In this document: in pieces, positions 13,361-20,754 of the stretch | Layout: every line of letters starts with the position of its first letter | How positions within the stretch are numbered: the first letter of the stretch is position 1 | Source of the DNA: a virus | Virus record (IMG/VR): IMGVR_UViG_3300036845_000448 | Span: 1-43,549 of that record | Length of the DNA stretch: 43,549 nucleotides | Direction: 5' to 3' (one strand) | Program-made: the position numbers and the translations under genes | The notes under the pieces: model-generated | Told to the model about the DNA's origin: nothing | The model's database searches: none | The model's input: the letters and a program-made list of their open reading frames with translations, nothing else

Positions 13361-15381
13361 TTCTTTTTCCCTTTCGCGGTTGGCTTCTGTTTCGCTCTGA
13401 TTGCTTCACCGAAGGTTGGATCATTCGGTTGAATATCGGTGACAATTTCCAGCGGGGGAATGTCGGCGCGAACGGCTTTCACTTCCCAATAAAACTTCTG
13501 TATCGGCTGCGAGGATCGCACCTTGAACTTGCCGTCGATCACACGCCCTGCGGCGATGAAGCCGACTGGCCCGTTGTCATCCTCGAAGAGTGCGGTTAGC
13601 TGTACGCTGCGGTCAGTCGCCATCACAAGGTTCTCGAAATAATCGGGCAACGTTATTTCACAGGTGCCTTCAGCGGTGACGCCTTCCCCACGGTAGAAGA
13701 CGGCACACTCTGGCCCCTCGATGCAGGAGTGCGCGAGGTACTTGGTGTCATCGAGAGGATGTACCGTGAGAAAGTTTTTCGAGCCGTTGTAGACAATGAA
13801 GGAGCTGTTGTTCACCTGAACAGTTCCCCCGGTTCTGTTGTTGTTGATATAAAGCCTTCCCCCTGCTCCCCCGTCGATGAAGGTTGTCCCGCCATCCTGC
13901 GAAAATTCAAGGTTGTTCGTGGAAGATGGGATTGAGAAATGAGTCGTTACGATGGTTTGGAAGGTCGCGTTTCCTGCGTCGTCAACAGAGGCAACCTCCG
14001 CGCCAGTGGTGCCGTTGCCAAAATGTGTTCCCCCGGTTCCAGAGCTCCAATTCAGATAAGTACCGTTTGAGGCTCCCCCCTGGACTACGAGGTTGCCAGT
14101 GGCTTGAATCTGCCCGCCTATAGTCATGTTGTTTTGCAAAGTCAGATTCCCATTGCTCTGAAGGTCTCCGAAAATCGCCATCGTTGTTGTGCCGCCAGCG
14201 GCTCCCGGCTGGCCTACGATGAACGACCCTCCACCATAGGGCTGCACCTGAATGGTGCCGTCTCCTACTCCCTGCCTCATACATTCAATGATGAGATGGC
14301 CGTTGTTGCCAGTGCCGATAGTCGATGCCATTTTGAAAAGTGCTTGCGTCGGACTGCCTGTGATCGCGTAGCTCTCCCCCAGTGTCATCAGCGTCGTGAA
14401 CGTAGAGGATAGAGGCGCGTTCTGTAGGGATAGTGACGTTGCTTCGACGTTCCCGCTGCGGTCAATCAACGCGACAACTTTGTTGTTGGCTCCGCTTCCG
14501 TCTACTCCTGACCAGAAGCGATACAGCCCCGCTGCTGTGGTGCCCCATGCTGAATCCGCGCCAAACTCGATGTGTGCCGCCGTGCTGAATGGCGAGAGTC
14601 TGAGGTCTCCTACGGCTCCATTCGTCGCGACATACGCGGTTGCCCCTGCTGGTGCGCCACTAACGCGGGTGTCATAGAGTCCAAGCGTGCTCACGAGTAG
14701 CGATGGAACGGTCTGCGAGACTGTGAAGTTATTGTTTTTGTTGTTGAACGCAACTGTAGCGGGGTTGATAGGTGCTCCCCACGCGGTTCCGGTGGATACG
14801 GGTATTCCTGCGCCTGGGTAAGTCGCAAGGGTCTCAGGGTCGATAGAAGTGTCCCACGCGGTTCCGGTGGATACTGCAATCCCGGCCTCGGGGTAGCTCC
14901 CTCCTCCTCCTCCTCCTGAGTTGGCGAAGGTGCGAACGGGTGAGCCGTCCACGTTGGCGGCGGCGGCGTTGAGTGTCTGATTAACTTGGAGGTTGTCAGC
15001 GTAGGCGGTTCCGGCGTGGAGCGTGTCGCTGGCTGTGATCGTGTCCGCTGTGATCGTGGTCGCTGTGATGGTGTCAACTGTGAGGTCGGCCACGGTCAGA
15101 TGCAACGGCGTTGGAGTATAGACGCCTCCAATCCAGCTATAGGTCTGCGTCTGCGGCTGGCGTTCGTCAACGATGTAGACGGCGGCGGCTCCGTTCACAA
15201 CTGCCGCTATGGTATCGCTTCCGGCGTAGCCTGCCGGAATAACCACTTGGAACCCGCCTCCGGTTTTAACTGCGAAGTCTACGGCGTTCTGAATCGTATG
15301 CAAGTAGCCTTCGCCAACATAGAGCGTCTGGTTTATCTGCTGCGTTGTGGTCGGTCCTACAAGAGTAGGTGCGCTGCTCAT
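13357..15381 (-). CDS. Tail fibre or spike protein
   Basis: 674 residues, strong GGAGG site. Features in order: an N-terminal segment with a jelly-like repeat region (1-100), Thr/Ile/Asp repeats (TVDTITATTITADTITASDT, 101-120) typical of trimeric fibre shafts, a poly-Gly linker (156-161), a tandem motif YP[EG]AGI-x-VSTGTAW (163-176 and 188-201), a long beta-rich shaft, and a C-terminal domain (537-674) with HPLDDTKYLAHSCIEGPE. That last domain recurs at the ends of many phage and viral appendage proteins. A basic KGKKK ends the protein. It is the probable receptor-binding protein. Confidence 0.8.
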   Translation of the reverse strand: MSSAPTLVGPTTTQQINQTLYVGEGYLHTIQNAVDFAVKTGGGFQVVIPAGYAGSDTIAAVVNGAAAVYIVDERQPQTQTYSWIGGVYTPTPLHLTVADLTVDTITATTITADTITASDTLHAGTAYADNLQVNQTLNAAAANVDGSPVRTFANSGGGGGGSYPEAGIAVSTGTAWDTSIDPETLATYPGAGIPVSTGTAWGAPINPATVAFNNKNNNFTVSQTVPSLLVSTLGLYDTRVSGAPAGATAYVATNGAVGDLRLSPFSTAAHIEFGADSAWGTTAAGLYRFWSGVDGSGANNKVVALIDRSGNVEATSLSLQNAPLSSTFTTLMTLGESYAITGSPTQALFKMASTIGTGNNGHLIIECMRQGVGDGTIQVQPYGGGSFIVGQPGAAGGTTTMAIFGDLQSNGNLTLQNNMTIGGQIQATGNLVVQGGASNGTYLNWSSGTGGTHFGNGTTGAEVASVDDAGNATFQTIVTTHFSIPSSTNNLEFSQDGGTTFIDGGAGGRLYINNNRTGGTVQVNNSSFIVYNGSKNFLTVHPLDDTKYLAHSCIEGPECAVFYRGEGVTAEGTCEITLPDYFENLVMATDRSVQLTALFEDDNGPVGFIAAGRVIDGKFKVRSSQPIQKFYWEVKAVRADIPPLEIVTDIQPNDPTFGEAIRAKQKPTAKGKKK

Positions 15382-15393
15382 AGCTGCCTCCGA

Positions 15394-15699
15394 TTAGTTC
15401 CATGTGCCGGGGATATTCGCCAGCAACAATCCTCCGGTGAAGCCGATGAAGTTCTGGACGGTGGTGGAGTTCGCGGCTGGGTTGACGCGCGCGGCGTTTC
15501 TGCAAACGGGTGGCCAGGTGAAGAGATGGTTTCCTGCGGCGTCCTGCTCGATGATGACGGTGTAGAGCTGTCCCGGCGAGATGTTCTTGACGCGCGGCTT
15601 CAGTACATCGTTCTGCATGTTAATCACCCAGCACACGGCGGCGAGTCCATCCAGCATCAGAGCCCCGCTTGAATCGAGAGTGAGCGTCGGGCGTGTCAT
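15394..15699 (-). CDS. Small fibre-associated protein, paralogue of its neighbour
   Basis: 101 residues from an ATG overlapping the upstream stop (ATGA). The segment LYTVIIEQDAAGNHLFTWPP ... NSTTVQNFIGF is clearly related to the C-terminal part of the next gene upstream (LYTFIIEQDGQGAHIFTWPA ... NSFTVQTFIAL). This indicates a duplicated beta-rich domain. Its place between lysis genes and the main fibre suggests a tail accessory or fibre-tip protein. Function is inferred from context. Confidence 0.7.
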   Translation of the reverse strand: MTRPTLTLDSSGALMLDGLAAVCWVINMQNDVLKPRVKNISPGQLYTVIIEQDAAGNHLFTWPPVCRNAARVNPAANSTTVQNFIGFTGGLLLANIPGTWN

Positions 15700-16361
15700 A
15701 GGTTGTAGGTTCCTGCTCCGATGGGTAGGAGCTGATCGGGAGCCAGAGCTATAAAGGTCTGGACGGTGAATGAATTTGGATCGAGGTCTACTGGCGTGGC
15801 GTTGGTAACTCCGGCTGGCCAGGTGAAGATATGCGCTCCCTGTCCGTCCTGCTCGATGATGAAGGTGTAGAGATTCCCTTCCACGAGTCCCGAGACTGTG
15901 GCCGCGGCGTCTCCGATTAAGAGAATGTGCCACGAAGTTAAAATGCTGCCGTCGAAGTTGGGAGCTGCGCTGTACGGTACTTCAAGCAGGTAGTTTGTCA
16001 GCAGCGGCGGTAACGGCGGCGGCGGCTGGTTCGGATCGTAGGGCGGGATGAGGTTGAGGTCGTAGTCCGCATCTGTGCTGATAAAACGGTAGGCGTTCAC
16101 CTGAATAATGTCGCCGTTGCTGTCTTTCACGGTGACGGTGTAATAGGTGCCGTCCGGCACAATATCATCGTTCCCGTCAACGTCGAAGGTGAAGGTTCCA
16201 TCTGGGTTTATCGCCACTCCATCGTCTGTAACGCGCGCGCCAAGTCCCAGGGCGTTGATACGCGGTACTTGGCTTCCGTATCCGCAGAGCGCAACTTCGA
16301 TGGTTCCCGGTTCGGCGGTTTCATTCAGAATCGTCTTTAGTGTTCCGGTGATCGTCGGCAT
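15696..16361 (-). CDS. Putative tail appendage protein with duplicated C-terminal domain
   Basis: 221 residues from ATG 16361; an in-frame TTG at 16373 would add four residues. The first 110 residues resemble a small all-beta fibre-type domain (GTIEVALCGYG, DGTFTFDVDGN, GTYYTVTVKDSNG). A Pro-rich linker (about 112-120) leads to a second beta domain sharing FTW and TVQ motifs with the 15394 gene. Similar first domains are found at the start of phage fibre or carbohydrate-binding proteins. Probable particle component; not confirmed. Confidence 0.65.
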   Translation of the reverse strand: MPTITGTLKTILNETAEPGTIEVALCGYGSQVPRINALGLGARVTDDGVAINPDGTFTFDVDGNDDIVPDGTYYTVTVKDSNGDIIQVNAYRFISTDADYDLNLIPPYDPNQPPPPLPPLLTNYLLEVPYSAAPNFDGSILTSWHILLIGDAAATVSGLVEGNLYTFIIEQDGQGAHIFTWPAGVTNATPVDLDPNSFTVQTFIALAPDQLLPIGAGTYNL

Positions 16362-16365
16362 AGTC

Positions 16366-16794
16366 TCACCCAAAGAAAGTAAGCTGTCCCACTGTGGCTA
16401 AACGCGGGTGTGATTCGAGGTCATCCAGCACGTGTTCTGTGAACCATTCGCGGTTGATATTGTGCAGCTCGGCATAGTAGAGGCTGGTTCCGCTTTCGTT
16501 GTTAATGTTCGAGTCGTCGGCGGTGCCGTGGTAAACCTCATCCACTCTCCGCATCAGCTCTCGAAAATTTCCGTCGCGCGGATCGAGGGGGACATAGTTT
16601 TTCGGCTGGACGGTTCCGCGATAGTCCGGCGCGCTGTCGATGACGCGGAGCCAGTCGCCTCCCTGCCATCCGGCCTGTACGCGATTGGCGAGTGTCTGGG
16701 CCACGGCCAGCATTACCTCCACGCCTCCGCTCGAATACGCCTCTTCGATTACGAAGTCCATCAAGCGGCTCTTAACGTAGCTCTCGAATGTCAT
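16366..16794 (-). CDS. Probable endolysin, cell-wall hydrolase (SleB-like)
   Basis: 142 residues, overlapping the lipoprotein gene upstream by ATGA. The segment EAYSSGGVEVMLAVAQTLAN then RVQAGW resembles the SleB/cell-wall hydrolase fold, in which a catalytic Glu precedes a VxxNR helix. The later stretch GTSLYYAELHNINREWF matches the family's second half (an aromatic pair before a Trp). Position next to a small lipoprotein supports a lysis role. The candidate catalytic residue is one of Glu17, Glu18 or Glu26. It lacks a signal peptide, so it would need a holin, which I could not identify. Confidence 0.6.
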   Translation of the reverse strand: MTFESYVKSRLMDFVIEEAYSSGGVEVMLAVAQTLANRVQAGWQGGDWLRVIDSAPDYRGTVQPKNYVPLDPRDGNFRELMRRVDEVYHGTADDSNINNESGTSLYYAELHNINREWFTEHVLDDLESHPRLATVGQLTFFG

Positions 16795-17021
16795 TGCGTT
16801 TTCGCTTTCTGGCGTTGGTCCTCTTCTTCTTCACACTGCTTGATTGCTTTGTGCTGGGCCTCGGGTAAAAGTTTTTGCAGGGCCAGGGCTACGCATTGCA
16901 TCTCCGGCGTCGGCGGTACAAGAATCACGATTGGTCTGAATCCTCCCCCTGAGAGGATGAGCGCGTTGTGGCATCCGGTGATCGCGATTAGAAACACTAA
17001 GACGGTGGCCGCGCGTCTCAT
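16791..17021 (-). CDS. Small lipoprotein, possible outer spanin
   Basis: 76 residues. A signal sequence VLVFLIAITGC ends in a lipobox (ITGC, Cys17), followed by a short hydrophobic stretch, a proline-containing region and a charged helical tail rich in Gln, Glu and Lys. Small lipoproteins beside an endolysin often serve as outer-membrane spanins that help disrupt the envelope at lysis. If so, the host is Gram-negative. No inner spanin was recognised. The run of G before the start serves as ribosome site. Confidence 0.55.
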   Translation of the reverse strand: MRRAATVLVFLIAITGCHNALILSGGGFRPIVILVPPTPEMQCVALALQKLLPEAQHKAIKQCEEEEDQRQKAKTQ

Positions 17022-17035
17022 CTCCCCCCCCTGCG

Positions 17036-17599
17036 TTAATCGTTCATTGTGAAGTTCACAAGCTCCAACTCTGCTGAAGCTGCCTCTCTCGCCCGTGTCG
17101 CGTCGCTGCTTGCGCCAAGCGCAAACACGATAACGGGGTCGGTGTTCTTCTCAATCCCTTGGAGGTTGTGAGTCAGACCTGCATCCGCCACTGGAAAGTC
17201 AGCTATGTTTGTGGCGAAGGTGCCTTGTAGTTTGCCGTTATCAAGATTGAACATCAGCCTCGAACCTTGCAGCATGAAGGAGGTTGTCGCGAAGTCCTCG
17301 CTTCCGCCTATCGCTGCTGGCTGCGAAGTGGCGATGTCGGTCCACTCGCTTATATCCATCGCGGAGTCCTCGGGCGGGAGTCCTGGCCGCGCGTAAAGTG
17401 TCAGTACCAGATTCATCGCAACCTTGGGAGATACACGTCCGGTTGCGGTGATGTTGAACAACTCAAGGTCGAATCCTGACGCGCCGGACACGGAGACCAT
17501 TGCGGGAATGTTCGGGTTGTCGCGGTGCGCGAAAAGATGAGGTTCCGTGTCGGTCAGTTTCAGTGGGGCGGCTGGCGGTGCCTTCGTGATGGTGGACAT
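17036..17599 (-). CDS. Putative minor virion protein
   Basis: 187 residues from ATG 17599 with AAGGAG seven bases upstream; an upstream extension would overlap the neighbour. The product is beta-rich (VSVSGASGFDLELFNITATG; MFNLDNGKLQGTFATNIAD), without Cys, and with a helical C-terminus. It lies between internal virion proteins and lysis genes, so it is likely structural (for example a decoration or tail component). No homologous family is recalled. Confidence 0.6.
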   Translation of the reverse strand: MSTITKAPPAAPLKLTDTEPHLFAHRDNPNIPAMVSVSGASGFDLELFNITATGRVSPKVAMNLVLTLYARPGLPPEDSAMDISEWTDIATSQPAAIGGSEDFATTSFMLQGSRLMFNLDNGKLQGTFATNIADFPVADAGLTHNLQGIEKNTDPVIVFALGASSDATRAREAASAELELVNFTMND

Positions 17600-17601
17600 T
17601 T

Positions 17602-18336
17602 TTATTTCTCCTTGTAGTTTCTCTGTCGATAGCTCTGAAGCGTTTCGCAGTAAAGCGCGCTGGCTTCGTTCTGAACCACTGGACCAAAGGCGCGGTCTAC
17701 TTCGTCCTCGGTCAGCACGTCGTTTGTGATAAGGGCCAGGAGCGCGGTTCTCCATCCCCGGTAGCGTTCGCGGATCGGTACGTCAAACTCATCGAAGTAC
17801 ATCAGGCTCCACTCCGGTCCGCAGTCCCATTGCAGACTGGTGAAACACTTCGGGATGCGTTCTCCGTTGTCCGTCACCCATGCGCTGATACCGATGCGTC
17901 CGGCGTTGGTCTCGCTTGTCCCCTTGAGGTACACGGCCTCGCCATGAAGCCATAGGCGCGCTGTCGATCGAGGTTTCGGTTTCAGTACCAGAAGGCCAGT
18001 CTCGTCGCTCGGAACCCATACCCAGTCCACGGCGGGTTCAATGCTGGCGGCTACTCCTGCGGCTTGCAGCTTTCGGATTACATCGTGAGGGTGAAGGATG
18101 TTCACAAGACGCATCTCTTCGTTCTGGCGTCCCTTCCATCGCTCTTGGCCTTTCCATCGTCGCGCGTGAGCTGAGCGATAGTTCTCCTCGAATAGCTCCT
18201 GCTCGGCCTCGATGGTCTGTTGACTCGAAGGGCGGTCATCGTACTGCAATTCAATCTGCGGCGTCGGTAGCTCGTCATCGTAGCTGGTGGTAACGCGTTT
18301 CAGATTGGAACCTACATTGCCGGCCTCGTGGCTCAT
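17602..18336 (-). CDS. Hypothetical virion-operon protein
   Basis: 244 residues, overlapping the upstream gene by ATGA and followed two bases later by the next gene. The N-terminal 60 residues are acidic and probably disordered. A basic region (HARRWKGQERWKGR, about 56-69) follows, then a mixed alpha/beta domain with several Trp (VDWVWVPSDE, ARLWLHGEAVY, LQWDCGPEWSL). Its position after the largest internal virion protein suggests a particle or packaging-related role, but I recognise no family. Confidence 0.6.
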   Translation of the reverse strand: MSHEAGNVGSNLKRVTTSYDDELPTPQIELQYDDRPSSQQTIEAEQELFEENYRSAHARRWKGQERWKGRQNEEMRLVNILHPHDVIRKLQAAGVAASIEPAVDWVWVPSDETGLLVLKPKPRSTARLWLHGEAVYLKGTSETNAGRIGISAWVTDNGERIPKCFTSLQWDCGPEWSLMYFDEFDVPIRERYRGWRTALLALITNDVLTEDEVDRAFGPVVQNEASALYCETLQSYRQRNYKEK

Positions 18337-20747
18337 GGCTGATCCTCTGGCTGCTGCTCTTGCTTCTTCGGTTGCGTTGGCTGGTTCTTCATCGTGGCTA
18401 TCATCCGCGCGGCCAGGAGCGGTCCGGCTGTGCGCGGCGGTAGATTCTTTTCGACGGCATAAGCAAACTGCCGTAAAAAAGTTGGGTCCGAGATGAGCTT
18501 GTTGGCTAGAAACGTTCTGGTCCCGGCGATTCCCCCTGTGATCGCGGGTCCGCTCAATGCTCCTCCGGCGGCTCCGAGTCTATGGGCCACAAGCAAGCCA
18601 ACCTCTCCGGTGGTCAGGACTCCGCGAACTCCGTGATAGTGCCTCTTCATCGTCGTCAGGATTGTCTTAGCGAGTCCCTGTGATTGTTCCAGTCGCTTCG
18701 ATCCGTCAAAAAGCACACCGATTTTTTTCAGGTTGTCCATATGGTCCTGGCCGATGGTGCGTTGCAGGACTTGGCGGTTGGTGTCGGTCCCGCGAAACCC
18801 CTTGTTGTAAAAATCTTCGAGCTGCTGGTTGAAATTGTTCTTCGGGTCAAAGACGCGCTGGCCTACTCCGCGCGCCTCCTCTGGGCGCGTGATCGCGTTG
18901 AAATGCTTTTGTAGAAGGTCATCGAGATTCTGCATGACGATCCCATCCTGATAGCCACTCCGCGCCTGTTGCCACTCGTCGGGGGAAACAGTGGTCCGGT
19001 ATTTGTCGAAGAAATCCATTTGTTTTTGCTGGTTCTCATCGAGCTGGCTTCTCAGCTCGTCCAGTTTTCCGGTGGGGTTCTCTCCGTAGATTTGTTTGCG
19101 TAGTCTCTTCTCTTCGTCGCGGAGCGAACTAAATGTTTCGTCGCCTCCTTCCTTCGCGGCGGCGTCGGCTACTGTCCAGAAACGTCCGTAGGTTCCCTTC
19201 AAATGGTCGGCGGCTTCGCTGAGGCTCGAAGTGTTGCGCGCAATGTCCACTGGATCGGGCGCGCTGAAGTGGGGTTGCGATGCGGCGTAGTCGTCAAAGC
19301 GTCGGAGCTGCCCTTGCAGGTCATCGCGCGCGTCCGTGATCTGCTGGTGCTGCCTGACTCCCATCTGGCCAACGGTGTCGTCGTCGTTAAGAATTTGGTT
19401 GTATTGCGAGAGCTGCTGGCGCGCGCGCGCCTCGCTCATCCCGTCGCCCTTGTCGGTGAAGATGACAGATGGAGGTCCGGTCTCGCCTTCTACTGCTGTC
19501 TCTGTGCCTGGGCGCGCGCTGGTGAGGTACTGGTTGATCGGTTCGCGGTGGCTCCCTTGTTGGGTCGGCGGCTCTGCAACCTCACGCGGCGGCGGCGGTT
19601 CTTCTCCCGCGCCTCTGAATCCCACGCCACGATAGTCCGGCGTTCCGGTGGGGCTCCCCTTGCCTTCAACAGTGCGTGTCCCTATTTGCTTTTTGCGCGC
19701 TGGCTGTAATATCTGGCCCTCTTTGGTCGGCGTCGTCTCGGTTGCGGCGGCTCCTGCTGTGAGTCCTCCTCCCCCTGGGAGCTGGCGTGATGGCGGAATA
19801 ATCTCGCCTTCCGGCGCGCGCGCGGCGTTGGTGCGGTTAATCGAATTGACTACACCTGTCTGGGCCATGTTGCCGAAAGCTTCGTCCACGGCTTGCGTTG
19901 CAGGGTCTTGTCCAACTTCCTTGAGGTTGCGGAGTAGAAGGTCTCCCGTCTTCGGGTGCGTCTCGAAGTTCGCTCCTGCAATCGGCTTGACTCCTGGGCT
20001 CCCGCGTCGGACGGCGGCGGCGGTCTCGCCTAATGCTGCCCCTCCTGCTCCGAGTACGCCTCCCGCTACTGCTCCCGTCTTCCCGGCCTCTTGCGCTTGC
20101 TGCTCGTCTCCGGTCTTCAGTAGGGTTTGTCCGTATTGTTCGACTCCGGCGCGCGCGGCGGTCTTCCCGGCTCCGATACTCACATTGAGCATCGAGCGGA
20201 GAAACGGATACTTCTCCATGAAGGCTGAAACGTCTTTGCCGAATCCAAATTTTTCCGCAAGACTCAATCCCTTGGCTTCGCCTTCTCCTCCCGGAATCAG
20301 CGCGGCCTCTAGTCCGGCCTCGATGATCTGGCCTATCTCCTGCTCTGGGTTGCTGCCTATAGATTTTTGGCGAACCCAATCTGTGAAGTGCCGGAGCGTC
20401 TGACTGTAGGGGATCGCTTCCCCAGTGAAGGGCATCCCGTTCCCGCCTTTGTAGTAGTCGGTATTCAGCATGTCCAGAATCCCGGCTCCGCTGGCGGCGG
20501 TCCCTTTCGCAAAACCTTTCGTTTTCTCCCAGTCGCGTTTTGCTGATTCAACGGTGGGATTGCGTCCCGCTGCCAGGTCCGCGCGGTATTGGTCTAACTC
20601 GGTCTGCGGCTGCTGCTGCCCCACTAATCCAGCTTCAAAACCTGCTGGCATATCATCACCAGTCGGCGGCGTCGGCGGCGTCGATGGCGGCTGCTGCTGC
20701 CCCACTAATCCAGCTTCAAAACCTTGCGGCATCTGTTCTTCTGCCAT
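18333..20747 (-). CDS. Large internal virion protein (T7 gp16 position)
   Basis: 804 residues, third of three proteins in the order small, large, large that matches T7 gp14-gp15-gp16. The N-terminus has a tandem 14-residue repeat MP[QA]GFEAGLVGQQQP (about 6-19 and 33-46), encoded by a 36-bp exact DNA repeat. The body is helical and Gln/Glu-rich (about 430-640). A hydrophobic region, AGGALSGPAITGGIAG (about 740-755), precedes a basic end. No lytic transglycosylase motif as in T7 gp16 was seen, and it is shorter than the 1318-residue T7 protein. Proposed role: ejected into the host envelope to help form the DNA channel. Confidence 0.65.
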   Translation of the reverse strand: MAEEQMPQGFEAGLVGQQQPPSTPPTPPTGDDMPAGFEAGLVGQQQPQTELDQYRADLAAGRNPTVESAKRDWEKTKGFAKGTAASGAGILDMLNTDYYKGGNGMPFTGEAIPYSQTLRHFTDWVRQKSIGSNPEQEIGQIIEAGLEAALIPGGEGEAKGLSLAEKFGFGKDVSAFMEKYPFLRSMLNVSIGAGKTAARAGVEQYGQTLLKTGDEQQAQEAGKTGAVAGGVLGAGGAALGETAAAVRRGSPGVKPIAGANFETHPKTGDLLLRNLKEVGQDPATQAVDEAFGNMAQTGVVNSINRTNAARAPEGEIIPPSRQLPGGGGLTAGAAATETTPTKEGQILQPARKKQIGTRTVEGKGSPTGTPDYRGVGFRGAGEEPPPPREVAEPPTQQGSHREPINQYLTSARPGTETAVEGETGPPSVIFTDKGDGMSEARARQQLSQYNQILNDDDTVGQMGVRQHQQITDARDDLQGQLRRFDDYAASQPHFSAPDPVDIARNTSSLSEAADHLKGTYGRFWTVADAAAKEGGDETFSSLRDEEKRLRKQIYGENPTGKLDELRSQLDENQQKQMDFFDKYRTTVSPDEWQQARSGYQDGIVMQNLDDLLQKHFNAITRPEEARGVGQRVFDPKNNFNQQLEDFYNKGFRGTDTNRQVLQRTIGQDHMDNLKKIGVLFDGSKRLEQSQGLAKTILTTMKRHYHGVRGVLTTGEVGLLVAHRLGAAGGALSGPAITGGIAGTRTFLANKLISDPTFLRQFAYAVEKNLPPRTAGPLLAARMIATMKNQPTQPKKQEQQPEDQP
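20608..20724. repeat. Two exact 36-bp direct repeats in the gp16-like gene
   Basis: The 36 bp at 20608-20643 recur exactly at 20689-20724. Both encode GFEAGLVGQQQP on the minus strand. This is a recent tandem duplication of the N-terminal segment of the large internal virion protein. Confidence 0.9.
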
Positions 20748-20754
20748 ACGCGCC

